Below are positions 30,262-38,646 of a stretch of DNA of 39,129 nucleotides, piece after piece. The stretch comes from an uncultured Clostridia bacterium. GTDB taxonomy: Bacteria; Bacillota; Clostridia; Christensenellales; Borkfalkiaceae. A program made the translations under genes and the position numbers. The DNA lies in NCBI GenBank assembly GCA_947627515.1, contig CANQWI010000004.1, positions 1 through 39,129 of the forward strand. The letters run 5' to 3'. The first letter of the stretch is position 1. Every line of letters begins with the position of its first letter. The notes under the pieces were generated by a model that saw only the letters and a list, made by a program, of their open reading frames with translations, searched no databases and had not been told where the DNA came from.

Positions 30262-32484
30262 ATGAAACGAATGAAAATGCTTCTATGTCTTCTTCTGAGC
30301 GCGGTTTTGTGCGTGAGTGCGCTTTCGGGATGCTTTGAAAGCGGAACGTCGGGCGGTCCTGCCGTCGGCGGGAGCGCGGGACAAACACCCGAGCAGGGCT
30401 CTCCCACGAAACCCGAGGAGCCCTCGGACTCCGAGGAACAGACCAACCCCGAGGAATCGACCGACCCTGAGGAGACGACAAAGCCCACACCCGAGGGTGG
30501 CGGTACCGAGACCGCGAAGCCCGAGGAAACCGACCCCGAGGAGCCCTCAACGGGCGAGGAGCAGACCAAGCCCGAGGGACCGACCGAGCCTGAAGAGCCC
30601 GATCCCGCGGAGGCAGAGGAGCGGGAGAAATATTCCTATCGGCCGCAGATCTTTGAGGAACTCCCCCGCGTCTCCATCGATACCGAGGACGGCATCGACG
30701 ATTTTATCACCCGCCCCCGACTCGAGGACAAGCTCAACGGGAGCATCGACTACACCGCCGCAACGGTGCGCGTAGACGGGCCCGACGGCTCCACCCTCTC
30801 CGCACCCGCACAGGTCAAGGCGCGGGGCAACTATACGCTTGATTACGAAAAGAAGGCCGTCCGCATCAAATTCGGGAGCAAGCAGAATTTGCTTGGCCTC
30901 AATGAGGGAAGAAAATTCAAAAGTTGGGTGCTTCTTGCCGACTACAAGGACCTCTCTGCTCTCAACAACGCCACCGCATTCTATCTCGGGAAGGCCATTC
31001 TCGGCTCCGACGGCTATTACTGCAGTGATTTTTGCACCGTAGAGGTGTACATCAACGGACAATACTGGGGAGTGTATCTCCTTGTTGAGCAGCAGGAAGC
31101 AAAGGAGGGCAGAGCGAATGCCGTCGAGCCTGACGACGGGGAGACAGGCATCGACGTCGGATATCTGATCGAATATGACGGCTATTACGAAAATGAGACC
31201 GCCATGCCAAACGGGAGCGGGGACCCCACCTTTACCGTCGATTACGGCGGGCCGCTGCCCCGTCTGAATGGTGGATACTACGACCCCTTCCAAAGAGGCT
31301 ATACGGTAAAGAGCGACCTTCAGAGCGACGAACAGCTTACCTTCCTCCAAAATTATGTGCAAAATGCCTTCTATATCCTGAGGACTGCCGTTTTTCAGAA
31401 CAAGGCCCTGCGTTTTAACGAGACATACACGGGCGCCGAGCCCGCCGAGCTCACACCTCAGGAGGCGATCGAGCGCGTCGTCGACGTGCAGTCCCTTGCC
31501 GACATCTATCTCCTGCAGGAGATCGCCTGCGACCCCGACATTGCATGGTCGAGCTTCTATCTCACTCTTGACATGCGGGCAGGAGGAGCCAATAGGCTCG
31601 TCTTTGAGGCACCTTGGGACTATGATTCGGCCTTCGGAAGCAAGTGGAACACCGTTAACAGCGGATACGGGATGTATGCCGCAGTCTCCGAGAACCCGTG
31701 GCTGACCGTGCTCATCGGCACAGAATTTTTCCAAAAGCTCGTCAAGGAAAAATGGGAAAAACTGATAAAATACAGCGTCCTCGGAACTGCGCTCTCCCTC
31801 GTCTCCGAGCAGACAGAGGCCTATCGGGAGAATTTTTCCGAAAATTTGCAGCGTTGGCCGAACCGACTTTGGGGCAACGACGAGCTTACCTATGAGATGA
31901 ATTCGTTCAGGACACAAGCGGAGGCGGCGGCAAGGCTTTCAAAGTGGCTTTCTACGCGCTTTAACTATCTCAACGGCGTCCTCACAGGCAGAGGAGACGC
32001 TCTGACTGGGGAGGAACTTCCCACGATCCCCCCTCCCCCCGACCTGCCATATGTGCGCTTTGAGGCTGAAGCCTGCGTGTTTGACGGCTCCATGAAGTGG
32101 GACAATTACTTCCCCTATGCAAGCGGCGGGGCCTATTTGGGACAGGTCGAGCAGGGCTACAACAACGGCCGCCTCGTGACCCTCACCGTTTATTCCAATG
32201 CCGAGACGGACGCTTATCTCTCCATCGGGCTCAGCAAACGTAGCTTTGCAGCAGACTTTTCGGATTGGTTTGCCCTGTTCGTCAATGACGCGCGGGTGTG
32301 GCTTCCCCCCTGCCCCATCGAGGCCTGCAAGGACACGGAGCCCGAGTGGGGTGCATGGACGCAGGCAGATCTCGGCTACATCCATCTCAACAAGGGGATA
32401 AATACGATAAAGCTCAACCCGATTGCAAGCGCAGCGACAAATCTCGACTATTTTACGCTGTACTGCGAGACGGAGATCTCTTAA
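30262..32484 (+). CDS. CotH-kinase-family lipoprotein with C-terminal CBM-like domain
   Basis: A 740-residue lipoprotein (Cys24 in ALSGC) with a long Pro/Glu/Thr linker (about 28-125), a CotH-type domain (about 135-585) and a CBM6/35-like domain (about 594-740, FEAEACVF to KGINTIKLNP). CotH signatures are VKARGNYTLDYEKKAVRIKF, NGQYWGVYLLVEQ and EAPWDYDSAFG, whose aspartates (near Asp453) match the metal-binding Asp of the atypical kinase fold. CotH of Bacillus phosphorylates spore-coat proteins; secreted CotH proteins are also common among polysaccharide-degrading Clostridia, where their targets are unknown. No Shine-Dalgarno sequence precedes ATG 30262; ATG 30271 is an alternative that keeps the signal peptide. 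The SGNH lipoprotein follows 25 bp later. Confidence 0.85.
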   Translation: MKRMKMLLCLLLSAVLCVSALSGCFESGTSGGPAVGGSAGQTPEQGSPTKPEEPSDSEEQTNPEESTDPEETTKPTPEGGGTETAKPEETDPEEPSTGEEQTKPEGPTEPEEPDPAEAEEREKYSYRPQIFEELPRVSIDTEDGIDDFITRPRLEDKLNGSIDYTAATVRVDGPDGSTLSAPAQVKARGNYTLDYEKKAVRIKFGSKQNLLGLNEGRKFKSWVLLADYKDLSALNNATAFYLGKAILGSDGYYCSDFCTVEVYINGQYWGVYLLVEQQEAKEGRANAVEPDDGETGIDVGYLIEYDGYYENETAMPNGSGDPTFTVDYGGPLPRLNGGYYDPFQRGYTVKSDLQSDEQLTFLQNYVQNAFYILRTAVFQNKALRFNETYTGAEPAELTPQEAIERVVDVQSLADIYLLQEIACDPDIAWSSFYLTLDMRAGGANRLVFEAPWDYDSAFGSKWNTVNSGYGMYAAVSENPWLTVLIGTEFFQKLVKEKWEKLIKYSVLGTALSLVSEQTEAYRENFSENLQRWPNRLWGNDELTYEMNSFRTQAEAAARLSKWLSTRFNYLNGVLTGRGDALTGEELPTIPPPPDLPYVRFEAEACVFDGSMKWDNYFPYASGGAYLGQVEQGYNNGRLVTLTVYSNAETDAYLSIGLSKRSFAADFSDWFALFVNDARVWLPPCPIEACKDTEPEWGAWTQADLGYIHLNKGINTIKLNPIASAATNLDYFTLYCETEIS

Positions 32485-32509
32485 AATCAATAAAAGGAAG
32501 GAGAGGCAT

Positions 32510-33439
32510 ATGAAGGTCTTACAACGAATCGGAGCGGTCGCCTGCGGGCTGCTTGCGGCCACACTCATCGTCGGATGCGGCGGGCAGAATCAAACGCAAA
32601 AGCCCGACGGAACGCACAGGACTCCCCCCGCCGTTGCCTATACCGTGGACGAGAGCCTGCCCTCAACGCAGTCGAACGCAAACGCAGAGCAGTTTCATGC
32701 CAAAAATGTCAAGCGCGTCGAAAGCCCCCTTGCGGGCAAGACCGTATATTGGCTCGGCTCCTCTGTGACCTACGGGGCAAATTCGGAGGGAGAGAGCATG
32801 GCCGACTTTCTCGCTGCCAAGACTGGCTGCATCTGCAAAAAGGACGCTGTCTCGGGCACGACCATCTTCTGCGACAACAAGACGGAAAATACGGGCGCAA
32901 AATCGTACACGTCCCGCCTCATAAACAGCACAGTATTCGACAAAAACGAGCATGTTGACGCGTTTATCTGCCAAATCTCGACCAACGACGCATGGGGAGA
33001 CAGAAAATCCAACTGGGGAGAGATCACACCCGCCGATGTGTTTCGGCTGGAAAATTTCGACCTCTCGACAACGCTCGGCGGGATCGAATTCATCATTGAA
33101 TATGTCATGGAGACATGGAATTGCCCTATCTACTTTTATTCGGGCGCGAGGTTCTATGATCCCGACACGGACTCCCCCCGCGCCAATGCAAATCCCACGG
33201 GGACGAGCTACGGCCAGCTCGTCGAAAGAGTGCATGAGATCGCAACAAAATGGCAAAATCTGTATGCAGATGTGCAGGTCATTGACCTCTTCAATGACGA
33301 GGCCTTCAATGCTGCCGTCTCGGACACCTATTATTCGTGGGCGACCCATGACCCCATCCACCCCATGCGGGCGGGATATCTTCAGTGGTGGATGCCCTAC
33401 TTTGAGCAATTCCTTCTCGTCGCCTTGAATCTGTATTGA
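32510..33439 (+). CDS. SGNH-hydrolase lipoprotein
   Basis: A 309-residue lipoprotein (Cys23 in LIVGCGG) with a GDSL/SGNH esterase-like domain from about residue 78. Block I is WLGSSVTYGA with nucleophile Ser85 preceded by Ser instead of the usual Asp; block III is QISTND; block V is DPIHP with Asp281 and His284. Such enzymes remove acyl groups from sugars, peptidoglycan or lipids. The ATG at 32510 has AAGGAGAGG just upstream and follows the CotH-type gene by 25 bp, so the two form one unit. It may deacetylate the polysaccharide attacked by the neighbouring hydrolases; that is inferred from location. Confidence 0.88.
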   Translation: MKVLQRIGAVACGLLAATLIVGCGGQNQTQKPDGTHRTPPAVAYTVDESLPSTQSNANAEQFHAKNVKRVESPLAGKTVYWLGSSVTYGANSEGESMADFLAAKTGCICKKDAVSGTTIFCDNKTENTGAKSYTSRLINSTVFDKNEHVDAFICQISTNDAWGDRKSNWGEITPADVFRLENFDLSTTLGGIEFIIEYVMETWNCPIYFYSGARFYDPDTDSPRANANPTGTSYGQLVERVHEIATKWQNLYADVQVIDLFNDEAFNAAVSDTYYSWATHDPIHPMRAGYLQWWMPYFEQFLLVALNLY

Positions 33440-33496
33440 TAAATATACTCCCTGCTATAAATAAGTAAGATATCTTAATTTATAAAAAATCCCACT
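33440..33496 (+). other. AT-rich gap with a 12-bp palindrome
   Basis: The gap between the SGNH and phosphodiesterase genes is unusually AT-rich. TAAGATATCTTA at 33466-33477 is a perfect palindrome and TATAAA at 33481-33486 could be a -10 ending ten bases before the ATG. No convincing -35 or Shine-Dalgarno sequence is seen. Confidence 0.4.
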
Positions 33497-34606
33497 ATGT
33501 CCTTTGTAAAACCTGATTTTTGCAACAATATCGTAAATATTTCTGCAACGCTTGCAGAATTTTTGGGATGCAAAAACGACAAGCCGACTCTTCCCATTCT
33601 TGCGGATGAGTTAAGCAAGGATTACAAAAATGTCGTCTTTTTGCTCCTCGACGGCCTCGGGCTCCACCCCATCGAGGTCAATCTTCCGAAGACCTCCTTT
33701 TTGAGAAAAAACATACGGCAGACGCTCACGTCCACCTTCCCGTCCACGACGGCAAATGCGACGACCTCCATCCTCACCAACATGACCCCGATGGAGCACG
33801 GCTGGTTCGGTTGGAGTCTGTATCTTGAGGGTCTTCAGAGAGTCGTCGACCTCTATCCCGAGCAGGATTCCTTTACGGGCGAACCCATTCCGAAGGGGTA
33901 TGTCAAGAGTCTTCTGCCTACTCCCCCATTTTATAAAAACGCGGCCTCCGACCGTCGCATCCGACTTATCGTTCCCGAATTTTGGCACGGAGACGATGAG
34001 AATAGGCAAACCTACCGTACCTTTGAAGAGGTGTTCGGCATGATTTCGGAGGTCTGCCATCAAAAAGGCAAGCAATTTATCTATGCCTATTCTCCCGAGC
34101 CCGACAACACGATGCATGAATTCGGCGTCTCCTCCCGTGAGGCGCGTGATACCGTCACGGCACTCAATGACGCTGTTGAGCGTTTGGCCTCCTCCCTCCC
34201 CGACACCCTCTTTATCATCGCCGCCGACCACGGACAGATCGACATTCGGGAGGAAATTGCGCTTTATCGGGACATCGAGATCACCGTACTTTTGGAGTGG
34301 CCGCAGTATCTTGAGCCGCGGGCAACGGCCTTCAAAGTCAAAAAGGATTGCCGTGCACTCTTTCGGGAGAGCTTTCTCGGAAAATACGGCGAGGACTTCG
34401 TGCTTGCGGAGACAGAGCAGCTGATTCGGGAAAACTACTTCGGCGGGGAGCTTCCGCATGCCGACCTGCTTGGAGACTTCATCGCGATTGCAAAGGGCAA
34501 CAGGCTCCTGCGTCTGCACGAGCGCGGCCATCATTACAAGGGGCACCACACCTCCCTCACCGCAGAGGAAATGCTTGTCCCCCTCATCCTCTTTGGGAAT
34601 CAATGA
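33497..34606 (+). CDS. Type I phosphodiesterase / nucleotide pyrophosphatase family protein
   Basis: A 369-residue member of the alkaline-phosphatase superfamily close to the NPP branch. Metal and catalytic motifs are LLLDGLG, TFPSTTANATTS (nucleophile Thr84 or Thr85), NMTPMEHGWFGW, EPDNTMHEFG, IAADHGQIDI and RGHHYKGHH. It has no signal peptide and is therefore predicted cytoplasmic, unlike the lipoproteins before it. NPP enzymes hydrolyse phosphodiester or phosphomonoester bonds of nucleotides, lipids or glycans; the substrate is open. The start fits the family beginning (KPDFCNNIVNIS) but lacks a ribosome site. It ends at a good terminator and may be the last gene of the CotH-SGNH group or an independent unit. 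Confidence 0.85.
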   Translation: MSFVKPDFCNNIVNISATLAEFLGCKNDKPTLPILADELSKDYKNVVFLLLDGLGLHPIEVNLPKTSFLRKNIRQTLTSTFPSTTANATTSILTNMTPMEHGWFGWSLYLEGLQRVVDLYPEQDSFTGEPIPKGYVKSLLPTPPFYKNAASDRRIRLIVPEFWHGDDENRQTYRTFEEVFGMISEVCHQKGKQFIYAYSPEPDNTMHEFGVSSREARDTVTALNDAVERLASSLPDTLFIIAADHGQIDIREEIALYRDIEITVLLEWPQYLEPRATAFKVKKDCRALFRESFLGKYGEDFVLAETEQLIRENYFGGELPHADLLGDFIAIAKGNRLLRLHERGHHYKGHHTSLTAEEMLVPLILFGNQ

Positions 34607-34627
34607 TCGGAATTCTACGAAAGCATG

Positions 34628-34659
34628 ACGCCTGCCAAGGATAAGAGCGGGCGTTTTTT
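34628..34659 (+). terminator. Terminator after the phosphodiesterase gene
   Basis: ACGCCTGC (34628-34635) pairs with GCGGGCGT (34647-34654, one G-U pair) and is followed by T6. Confidence 0.88.
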
Positions 34660-34706
34660 GTGCAGAAAATATTTCACTGAAATTTCATGCGGCAGGGCAT
34701 GGCTTT

Positions 34707-34738
34707 TTGTTGACATAAGCAACAAGTCAACATATAAT
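34707..34738 (+). promoter_or_regulatory. Consensus promoter with overlapping inverted repeats, ABC exporter operon
   Basis: A perfect consensus promoter: TTGACA at 34710-34715, a 17-bp spacer and TATAAT at 34733-34738. Two dyads overlap it: TTGTTG-N7-CAACAA (34707-34725) and TGTTGAC-N11-GTCAACA (34708-34732). Such sites between and over the -35 and -10 are typical of repressors of the MarR class, which often control paired ABC exporters; no regulator gene is present here. Confidence 0.8.
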
Positions 34739-34755
34739 GGTCGAAAACGGAGTAA

Positions 34756-36528
34756 ATGATGCTGAAAATTCTAAGGTACCTCAAACGTAGAGATTGGCTC
34801 TATCTCGGGATCGGCGTCGGGCTCATCGTCTTTCAGGTGTGGCTTGAGATCACGATGCCCGAATTTACCGAAAAGCTCTCCACTGCCGTCGCTGCGGACA
34901 ATATCAGCATGGGCGATGTATGGTTAAACGGAGGACTGATGGTCGCCTGCGCTGCGGGAAGTCTTGCTGCTGCCGTAATCTGCGGATGGTTTGTCTCACA
35001 CATCGCGGCAGATTTTGCAAAGACATTGCGCGACAAATTGTTTGACAAGATTACCGACTTTTCGAATGCGGAATTCAACCGCTTCACGACGCCGAGCCTC
35101 ATTACCCGCACGACAAACGACGTCGTGCAGATGCAGATGCTGGTTGCGATGGGTCTGCAGGTCGCGGTACGTGCCCCCGTCATGGCGATTTGGGCGATCT
35201 GTAAGATCTCAGCCTCCAATCTTCGCTGGACGCTCGCCGTCGCCATCACCGTGATCGCGATCGTCGTCATGCTTGCCCTTATCGTCGGGCTCTGCTATCC
35301 GAAATTCAAAAAGATCCAAAAGCTCACCGACGACCTCAACGACATCACCCGTGAGAATCTCAGCGGCGTGAGGGTCATTCGCGCCTACAATGCCGAGGAG
35401 TATCAGGAGAGCAAATTCGACAGAGTCAACGCCGCCGTCACAAAAAACCATCTATTCACAGCGCGGACGATGGGTCTCATGACCCCGATCATGACCCTCT
35501 GCATGAGCGGTCTTTCTCTTGCGATCTACTGGATCGCGGCAGTGCTCATGAACGAGATCGCAGGCGCAAGCGTTATGGAGACATTGACGCAAAGAGCCAC
35601 GCTCGTCGGCGACATGGCAGCCTTCTCGCAGTACGCCCTGCAGGTCGTCGGAGCGTTCATGATGCTCATCATGATCTTTATCATCCTTCCACGCACCATG
35701 GTCTCCGCAAAGAGGCTCAATGAGGTGTTTGACACCGTCCCCGCCATTCAATATCCTGACGCTGAGCCTGTCTCCGACCTCAGGGGCGAGATCGAATTCA
35801 AAAACGTCGCCTTCGACTATGAGGACGGCGGGAGCAAATGCATCGAGGGCATCTCCTTCAGTATCCATCGCGGGGAAACCTTCGCCATCATCGGTGCCAC
35901 GGGCTCGGGAAAGACGACCCTCATCAACCTCATCCCCCGCTTTTATGACGTGACTGAAGGGGAGGTGCTTCTCGACGGCATCAACGTCAAGGAATATCCC
36001 AAGGAGACGCTCAACAATAAGATCTCCCTTGCGCCGCAGAAGGCCGCACTCTTCAAGGGGGATATCAAATCGAATATTACATACGGAACGAGGGAGGAGG
36101 TCTCCGACAACGACCCCCGCATCGCACGGGCACTTGAGGTCGCAAGGGCAGATTTCGTCATGGAAAATGAGAATGGGATCCATGCCGAGGTCGCACAGGG
36201 CGGTACAAATTTTTCAGGCGGTCAAAAACAGCGTCTCTCCATCGCCCGCGCCGTCTTTAAGGACGCAGAGGTCATGATCTTCGACGATACCTTCTCTGCG
36301 CTTGATTTCAAAACGGATATGCTTGTGCGGCGGGAGATCAGGGAAAAGCTCACGGGCGTCACGGTCATACTCGTTGCCCAGCGCATCGGCACCATCAAAA
36401 ATGCCGACCAGATCCTTGTCCTCGACGGCGGCAGGATCGCAGGGCTCGGAAAGCATGAGGAGCTTATGGAGAGCTGCGCGGTCTATCGCGAGATCGCCCT
36501 TTCCCAGCTTTCAAAGGAGGAATTATAA
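34756..36528 (+). CDS. ABC exporter subunit with degenerate ATP site
   Basis: A 590-residue half-transporter (six membrane helices, about 15-320, then an ATPase domain). Walker A is GATGSGKT (380-387) and the signature FSGGQKQRLSIARA is canonical. In Walker B the catalytic Glu is replaced: VMIFDD has Asp511, and the switch His is Gln542 (VAQRIGT). These are the marks of the degenerate-site partner in heterodimeric type IV exporters such as TM287/288, LmrCD and BmrCD. ATG 34756 lies three bases after GGAG; the next codon ATG 34759 has better spacing, so the true start may be one codon later. The stop overlaps the start of the partner gene by one base (TAATG). Likely substrates are drugs, lipids or peptides. 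Confidence 0.94.
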   Translation: MMLKILRYLKRRDWLYLGIGVGLIVFQVWLEITMPEFTEKLSTAVAADNISMGDVWLNGGLMVACAAGSLAAAVICGWFVSHIAADFAKTLRDKLFDKITDFSNAEFNRFTTPSLITRTTNDVVQMQMLVAMGLQVAVRAPVMAIWAICKISASNLRWTLAVAITVIAIVVMLALIVGLCYPKFKKIQKLTDDLNDITRENLSGVRVIRAYNAEEYQESKFDRVNAAVTKNHLFTARTMGLMTPIMTLCMSGLSLAIYWIAAVLMNEIAGASVMETLTQRATLVGDMAAFSQYALQVVGAFMMLIMIFIILPRTMVSAKRLNEVFDTVPAIQYPDAEPVSDLRGEIEFKNVAFDYEDGGSKCIEGISFSIHRGETFAIIGATGSGKTTLINLIPRFYDVTEGEVLLDGINVKEYPKETLNNKISLAPQKAALFKGDIKSNITYGTREEVSDNDPRIARALEVARADFVMENENGIHAEVAQGGTNFSGGQKQRLSIARAVFKDAEVMIFDDTFSALDFKTDMLVRREIREKLTGVTVILVAQRIGTIKNADQILVLDGGRIAGLGKHEELMESCAVYREIALSQLSKEEL

Positions 36529-38318
36529 TGCCCGGTATGAGGAAAATGCGGAATATGCCGAAGGAAAAAATGGACCTCGCCTCTCTGATGAAGCTGGTCG
36601 CCTTCTGCAAGGGCTATGTCGTCCCCATCATCATCTCCGTGCTCTTTGCGGTCGGCGGGGCGGTCTGCACCATCATCGGGCCCGAGAAGATCGGCGACCT
36701 CACGGCAGAGCTCACAAACGGGGTCATGCAGCCTGCGGGCGTCGACATGAACGCCTTCCTGAGGATCTGCTACAATCTCATCGCGATCTATGCTGCGGGT
36801 GCCTTTGCGGGCTATGCGGGGCAGTTCATCATGGCGACGGTCACGCAGGGCACCTCGAAAAAGCTTCGCGCGGCGATCGACAGAAAGATCGATCTCGTCC
36901 CCCTCAACTATTTTGACACGACGACCAAGGGCGACCTTCTCTCCCGCGTCACCAACGACGTCGACATCATCGCGCAGACGCTCGGCTCCAGCATCGCCAA
37001 TCTTACGAGCGCGCTCGCCCTCTTTATCGGCACCATTTATAAAATGTTTGAGACAAACTGGATCCTTGCCCTTGTGACGATCGGGACCTCCCTTGTCGGC
37101 TTCCTGTGCATGGGTGTGATCCTCAAGCTCTCGCAGAAGTATTTCAACCGCAAGCAGGTCGATCTCGGCATCATGGACGGCCAGATCGAAGAGGTTTACA
37201 CCAACCACAACCTCGTCTCCTCCTTCGGCGGCAAGGAATACGAGCGCGGGAGGTTTACCAAGACAAACAAGGACCTCTTCGTCGATAATGCACGGTCCCA
37301 GTTCCTCTCGGGGATGATGATGCCCATCATGAACTTTGTCGGAAATCTCTCCTACGCGCTCATCTTTATCGTCGGCATCTCCATCGCCCTCAACGGCAAT
37401 GCCGCAAATATGCTTGCGACCATCATGTCTTTCGTTCTCTACGCGCGGCTCTTCTCCCAGCCCCTCTCCGCCTTTGCCCAGTCAATGACCTCCCTCCAGC
37501 AGGCCTCGGCAGCCTCCCGCCGCGTCTTTGAATTCATCGAGACGGAGGAAATGGAGAGCGAGGCAGACAAAACCACCGTTCTCACCTCTGTGCAGGGGAA
37601 TGTTGAATTCAACCATGTGCGGTTCGGCTACCTGCCCGAGAGAACGATCATCCACGACTTTTCAGCCAGCCTCAAGGCGGGGCAAAAGGTCGCAATCGTC
37701 GGCCCTACGGGGGCAGGAAAGACGACAGTCGTCAACCTGTTGATGCGCTTTTACGAATGCGAGGGCGACATCACGATCGACGGCGTCTCCACAAAGGCCA
37801 TGAAGCGCGAGGACGTGCATGATCTCTTTGACATGATCCTGCAGGACACATGGCTCTTTGAGGGGACCATCCGCGAAAATCTTATCTTTAACCAGCAGAA
37901 CGTGAGCGACGAAAAGCTCGACGAGGTCTGCGAGGCGGTCGGGCTCAGGCACTTTATCAAATCCCTTCCGCACGGCTATGACACCCCCATCTCCGACGCT
38001 CTCAACCTCTCTGAGGGACAAAAGCAGCAGCTGACGATCGCACGGGCGATGGTGAAGGATTCCCCTCTTCTCATCCTTGACGAGGCGACCTCCTCCGTCG
38101 ATACGAGGACGGAGCTCATCATTCAGACCGCCATGGATAAGCTGACCGAGGGCAGGACATCCTTTGTGATCGCGCACAGGCTCTCGACCATCCGAAACGC
38201 CGATGTCATTCTCGTCATGAAGGACGGCGACATCATCGAACAGGGAAATCACCGCGAGCTCCTGACGAAGGGCGGCTTCTATGCCGAGCTCTACAACAGC
38301 CAGTTCGCCGCCGCATAA
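36528..38318 (+). CDS. ABC exporter subunit with catalytic ATP site
   Basis: A 596-residue half-transporter that pairs with the gene before it. Six membrane helices (about 25-340) are followed by an ATPase with Walker A GPTGAGKT (392-399), Walker B LLILDE with catalytic Glu519, and switch His550 (IAHRLST). Its signature is LSEGQ rather than LSGGQ. In heterodimeric exporters the altered signature of one half faces the altered Walker B of the other and forms the degenerate site, which is just what the two sequences predict. The N-terminal extension is basic and Met-rich (MPGMRKMRNMPKEK). A terminator follows at once. Confidence 0.95.
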   Translation: MPGMRKMRNMPKEKMDLASLMKLVAFCKGYVVPIIISVLFAVGGAVCTIIGPEKIGDLTAELTNGVMQPAGVDMNAFLRICYNLIAIYAAGAFAGYAGQFIMATVTQGTSKKLRAAIDRKIDLVPLNYFDTTTKGDLLSRVTNDVDIIAQTLGSSIANLTSALALFIGTIYKMFETNWILALVTIGTSLVGFLCMGVILKLSQKYFNRKQVDLGIMDGQIEEVYTNHNLVSSFGGKEYERGRFTKTNKDLFVDNARSQFLSGMMMPIMNFVGNLSYALIFIVGISIALNGNAANMLATIMSFVLYARLFSQPLSAFAQSMTSLQQASAASRRVFEFIETEEMESEADKTTVLTSVQGNVEFNHVRFGYLPERTIIHDFSASLKAGQKVAIVGPTGAGKTTVVNLLMRFYECEGDITIDGVSTKAMKREDVHDLFDMILQDTWLFEGTIRENLIFNQQNVSDEKLDEVCEAVGLRHFIKSLPHGYDTPISDALNLSEGQKQQLTIARAMVKDSPLLILDEATSSVDTRTELIIQTAMDKLTEGRTSFVIAHRLSTIRNADVILVMKDGDIIEQGNHRELLTKGGFYAELYNSQFAAA

Positions 38319-38329
38319 GGCTTTATCTC

Positions 38330-38366
38330 CCGACCCTGCCCTGCTTCAGAGCTCGGTCGGTTTTTT
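38330..38366 (+). terminator. Terminator of the ABC exporter operon
   Basis: CCGACC (38330-38335) pairs with GGTCGG (38355-38360) across a 19-base loop region and is followed by T6. Confidence 0.8.
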
Positions 38367-38372
38367 CTATAC

Positions 38373-38400
38373 AAAAAAACCTGACTCAATTCGAATCAGG
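38373..38400 (-). terminator. Minus-strand terminator
   Basis: On the minus strand CCTGATTC and GAGTCAGG pair (one G-U) around GAATT and are followed by seven T residues (plus-strand A run 38373-38379). It lies at the end of a minus-strand stretch that holds the triple-palindrome element and the tRNA-Leu terminator upstream, so it would stop any transcript made from between 38401 and 38500. Confidence 0.8.
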
Positions 38401-38435
38401 CTAAAGCTGGTGCACCACGACCAACCTAATTCGAA
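38390..38435. other. 46-bp imperfect inverted element with three evenly spaced palindromes
   Basis: TTCGAA is centred at 38392.5 and again at 38432.5, with TGGTGCACCA centred at 38412.5, so the three palindromes are exactly 20 bp apart. The arms beside the two TTCGAA cores are related on opposite strands (TTCGAATCAGGCT and TTCGAATTAGGTT). On the minus strand GGTTCGAATTAGG followed by GCACCA recalls the T arm and CCA end of a tRNA. A small hairpin (TTTGC/GCAAA inside CCAAAAA/TTTTTGG) stands nearby at 38451-38482. No function is known to me. Confidence 0.5.
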
Positions 38436-38502
38436 CCATTATTAGGGCTCCCAAAAAAGATTTGCGGAGCAAAGATTTTTGGGGAAGAGGAGCGACCGAC
38501 GT

Positions 38503-38536
38503 AAAAAGCAAAGCCCTTGCTATTCGGCAAGGGCTT
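38503..38536 (-). terminator. Terminator of tRNA-Leu
   Basis: AAGCCCTTGC (38511-38520) pairs with GCAAGGGCTT (38527-38536), perfect 10 bp; on the minus strand it is followed by TGC and T5. Confidence 0.9.
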
Positions 38537-38559
38537 GCAAAATGCGTCGCGTCGCGACG

Positions 38560-38646
38560 TGGTGCCGCTGAACGGGGTCGAACCGATACGGTATCACTAC
38601 CACGGGATCCTAAATCCCGCGTGTCTGCCAATTTCACCACAGCGGC
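38560..38646 (-). tRNA. tRNA-Leu (TAG anticodon)
   Basis: On the minus strand the acceptor stem GCCGCTG pairs with CAGCGGC, discriminator A is followed by an encoded CCA (38562-38560). The anticodon stem CGGGA/TCCCG encloses TTTAGGA, giving UAG. A long variable arm and the T arm GGGTTCGA-type complement (CGGTTCGACCCCG) mark a class II tRNA. Confidence 0.95.

Noticed and set aside
30547-31917. 456-codon open frame on the minus strand
   Set aside because: Antisense to the CotH-type gene, whose motifs are clear; low-complexity hydrophobic translation.
38401-38640. 79-codon frame starting MVKLADTRDLGSRG
   Set aside because: This is the well-known false translation of a tRNA-Leu gene.
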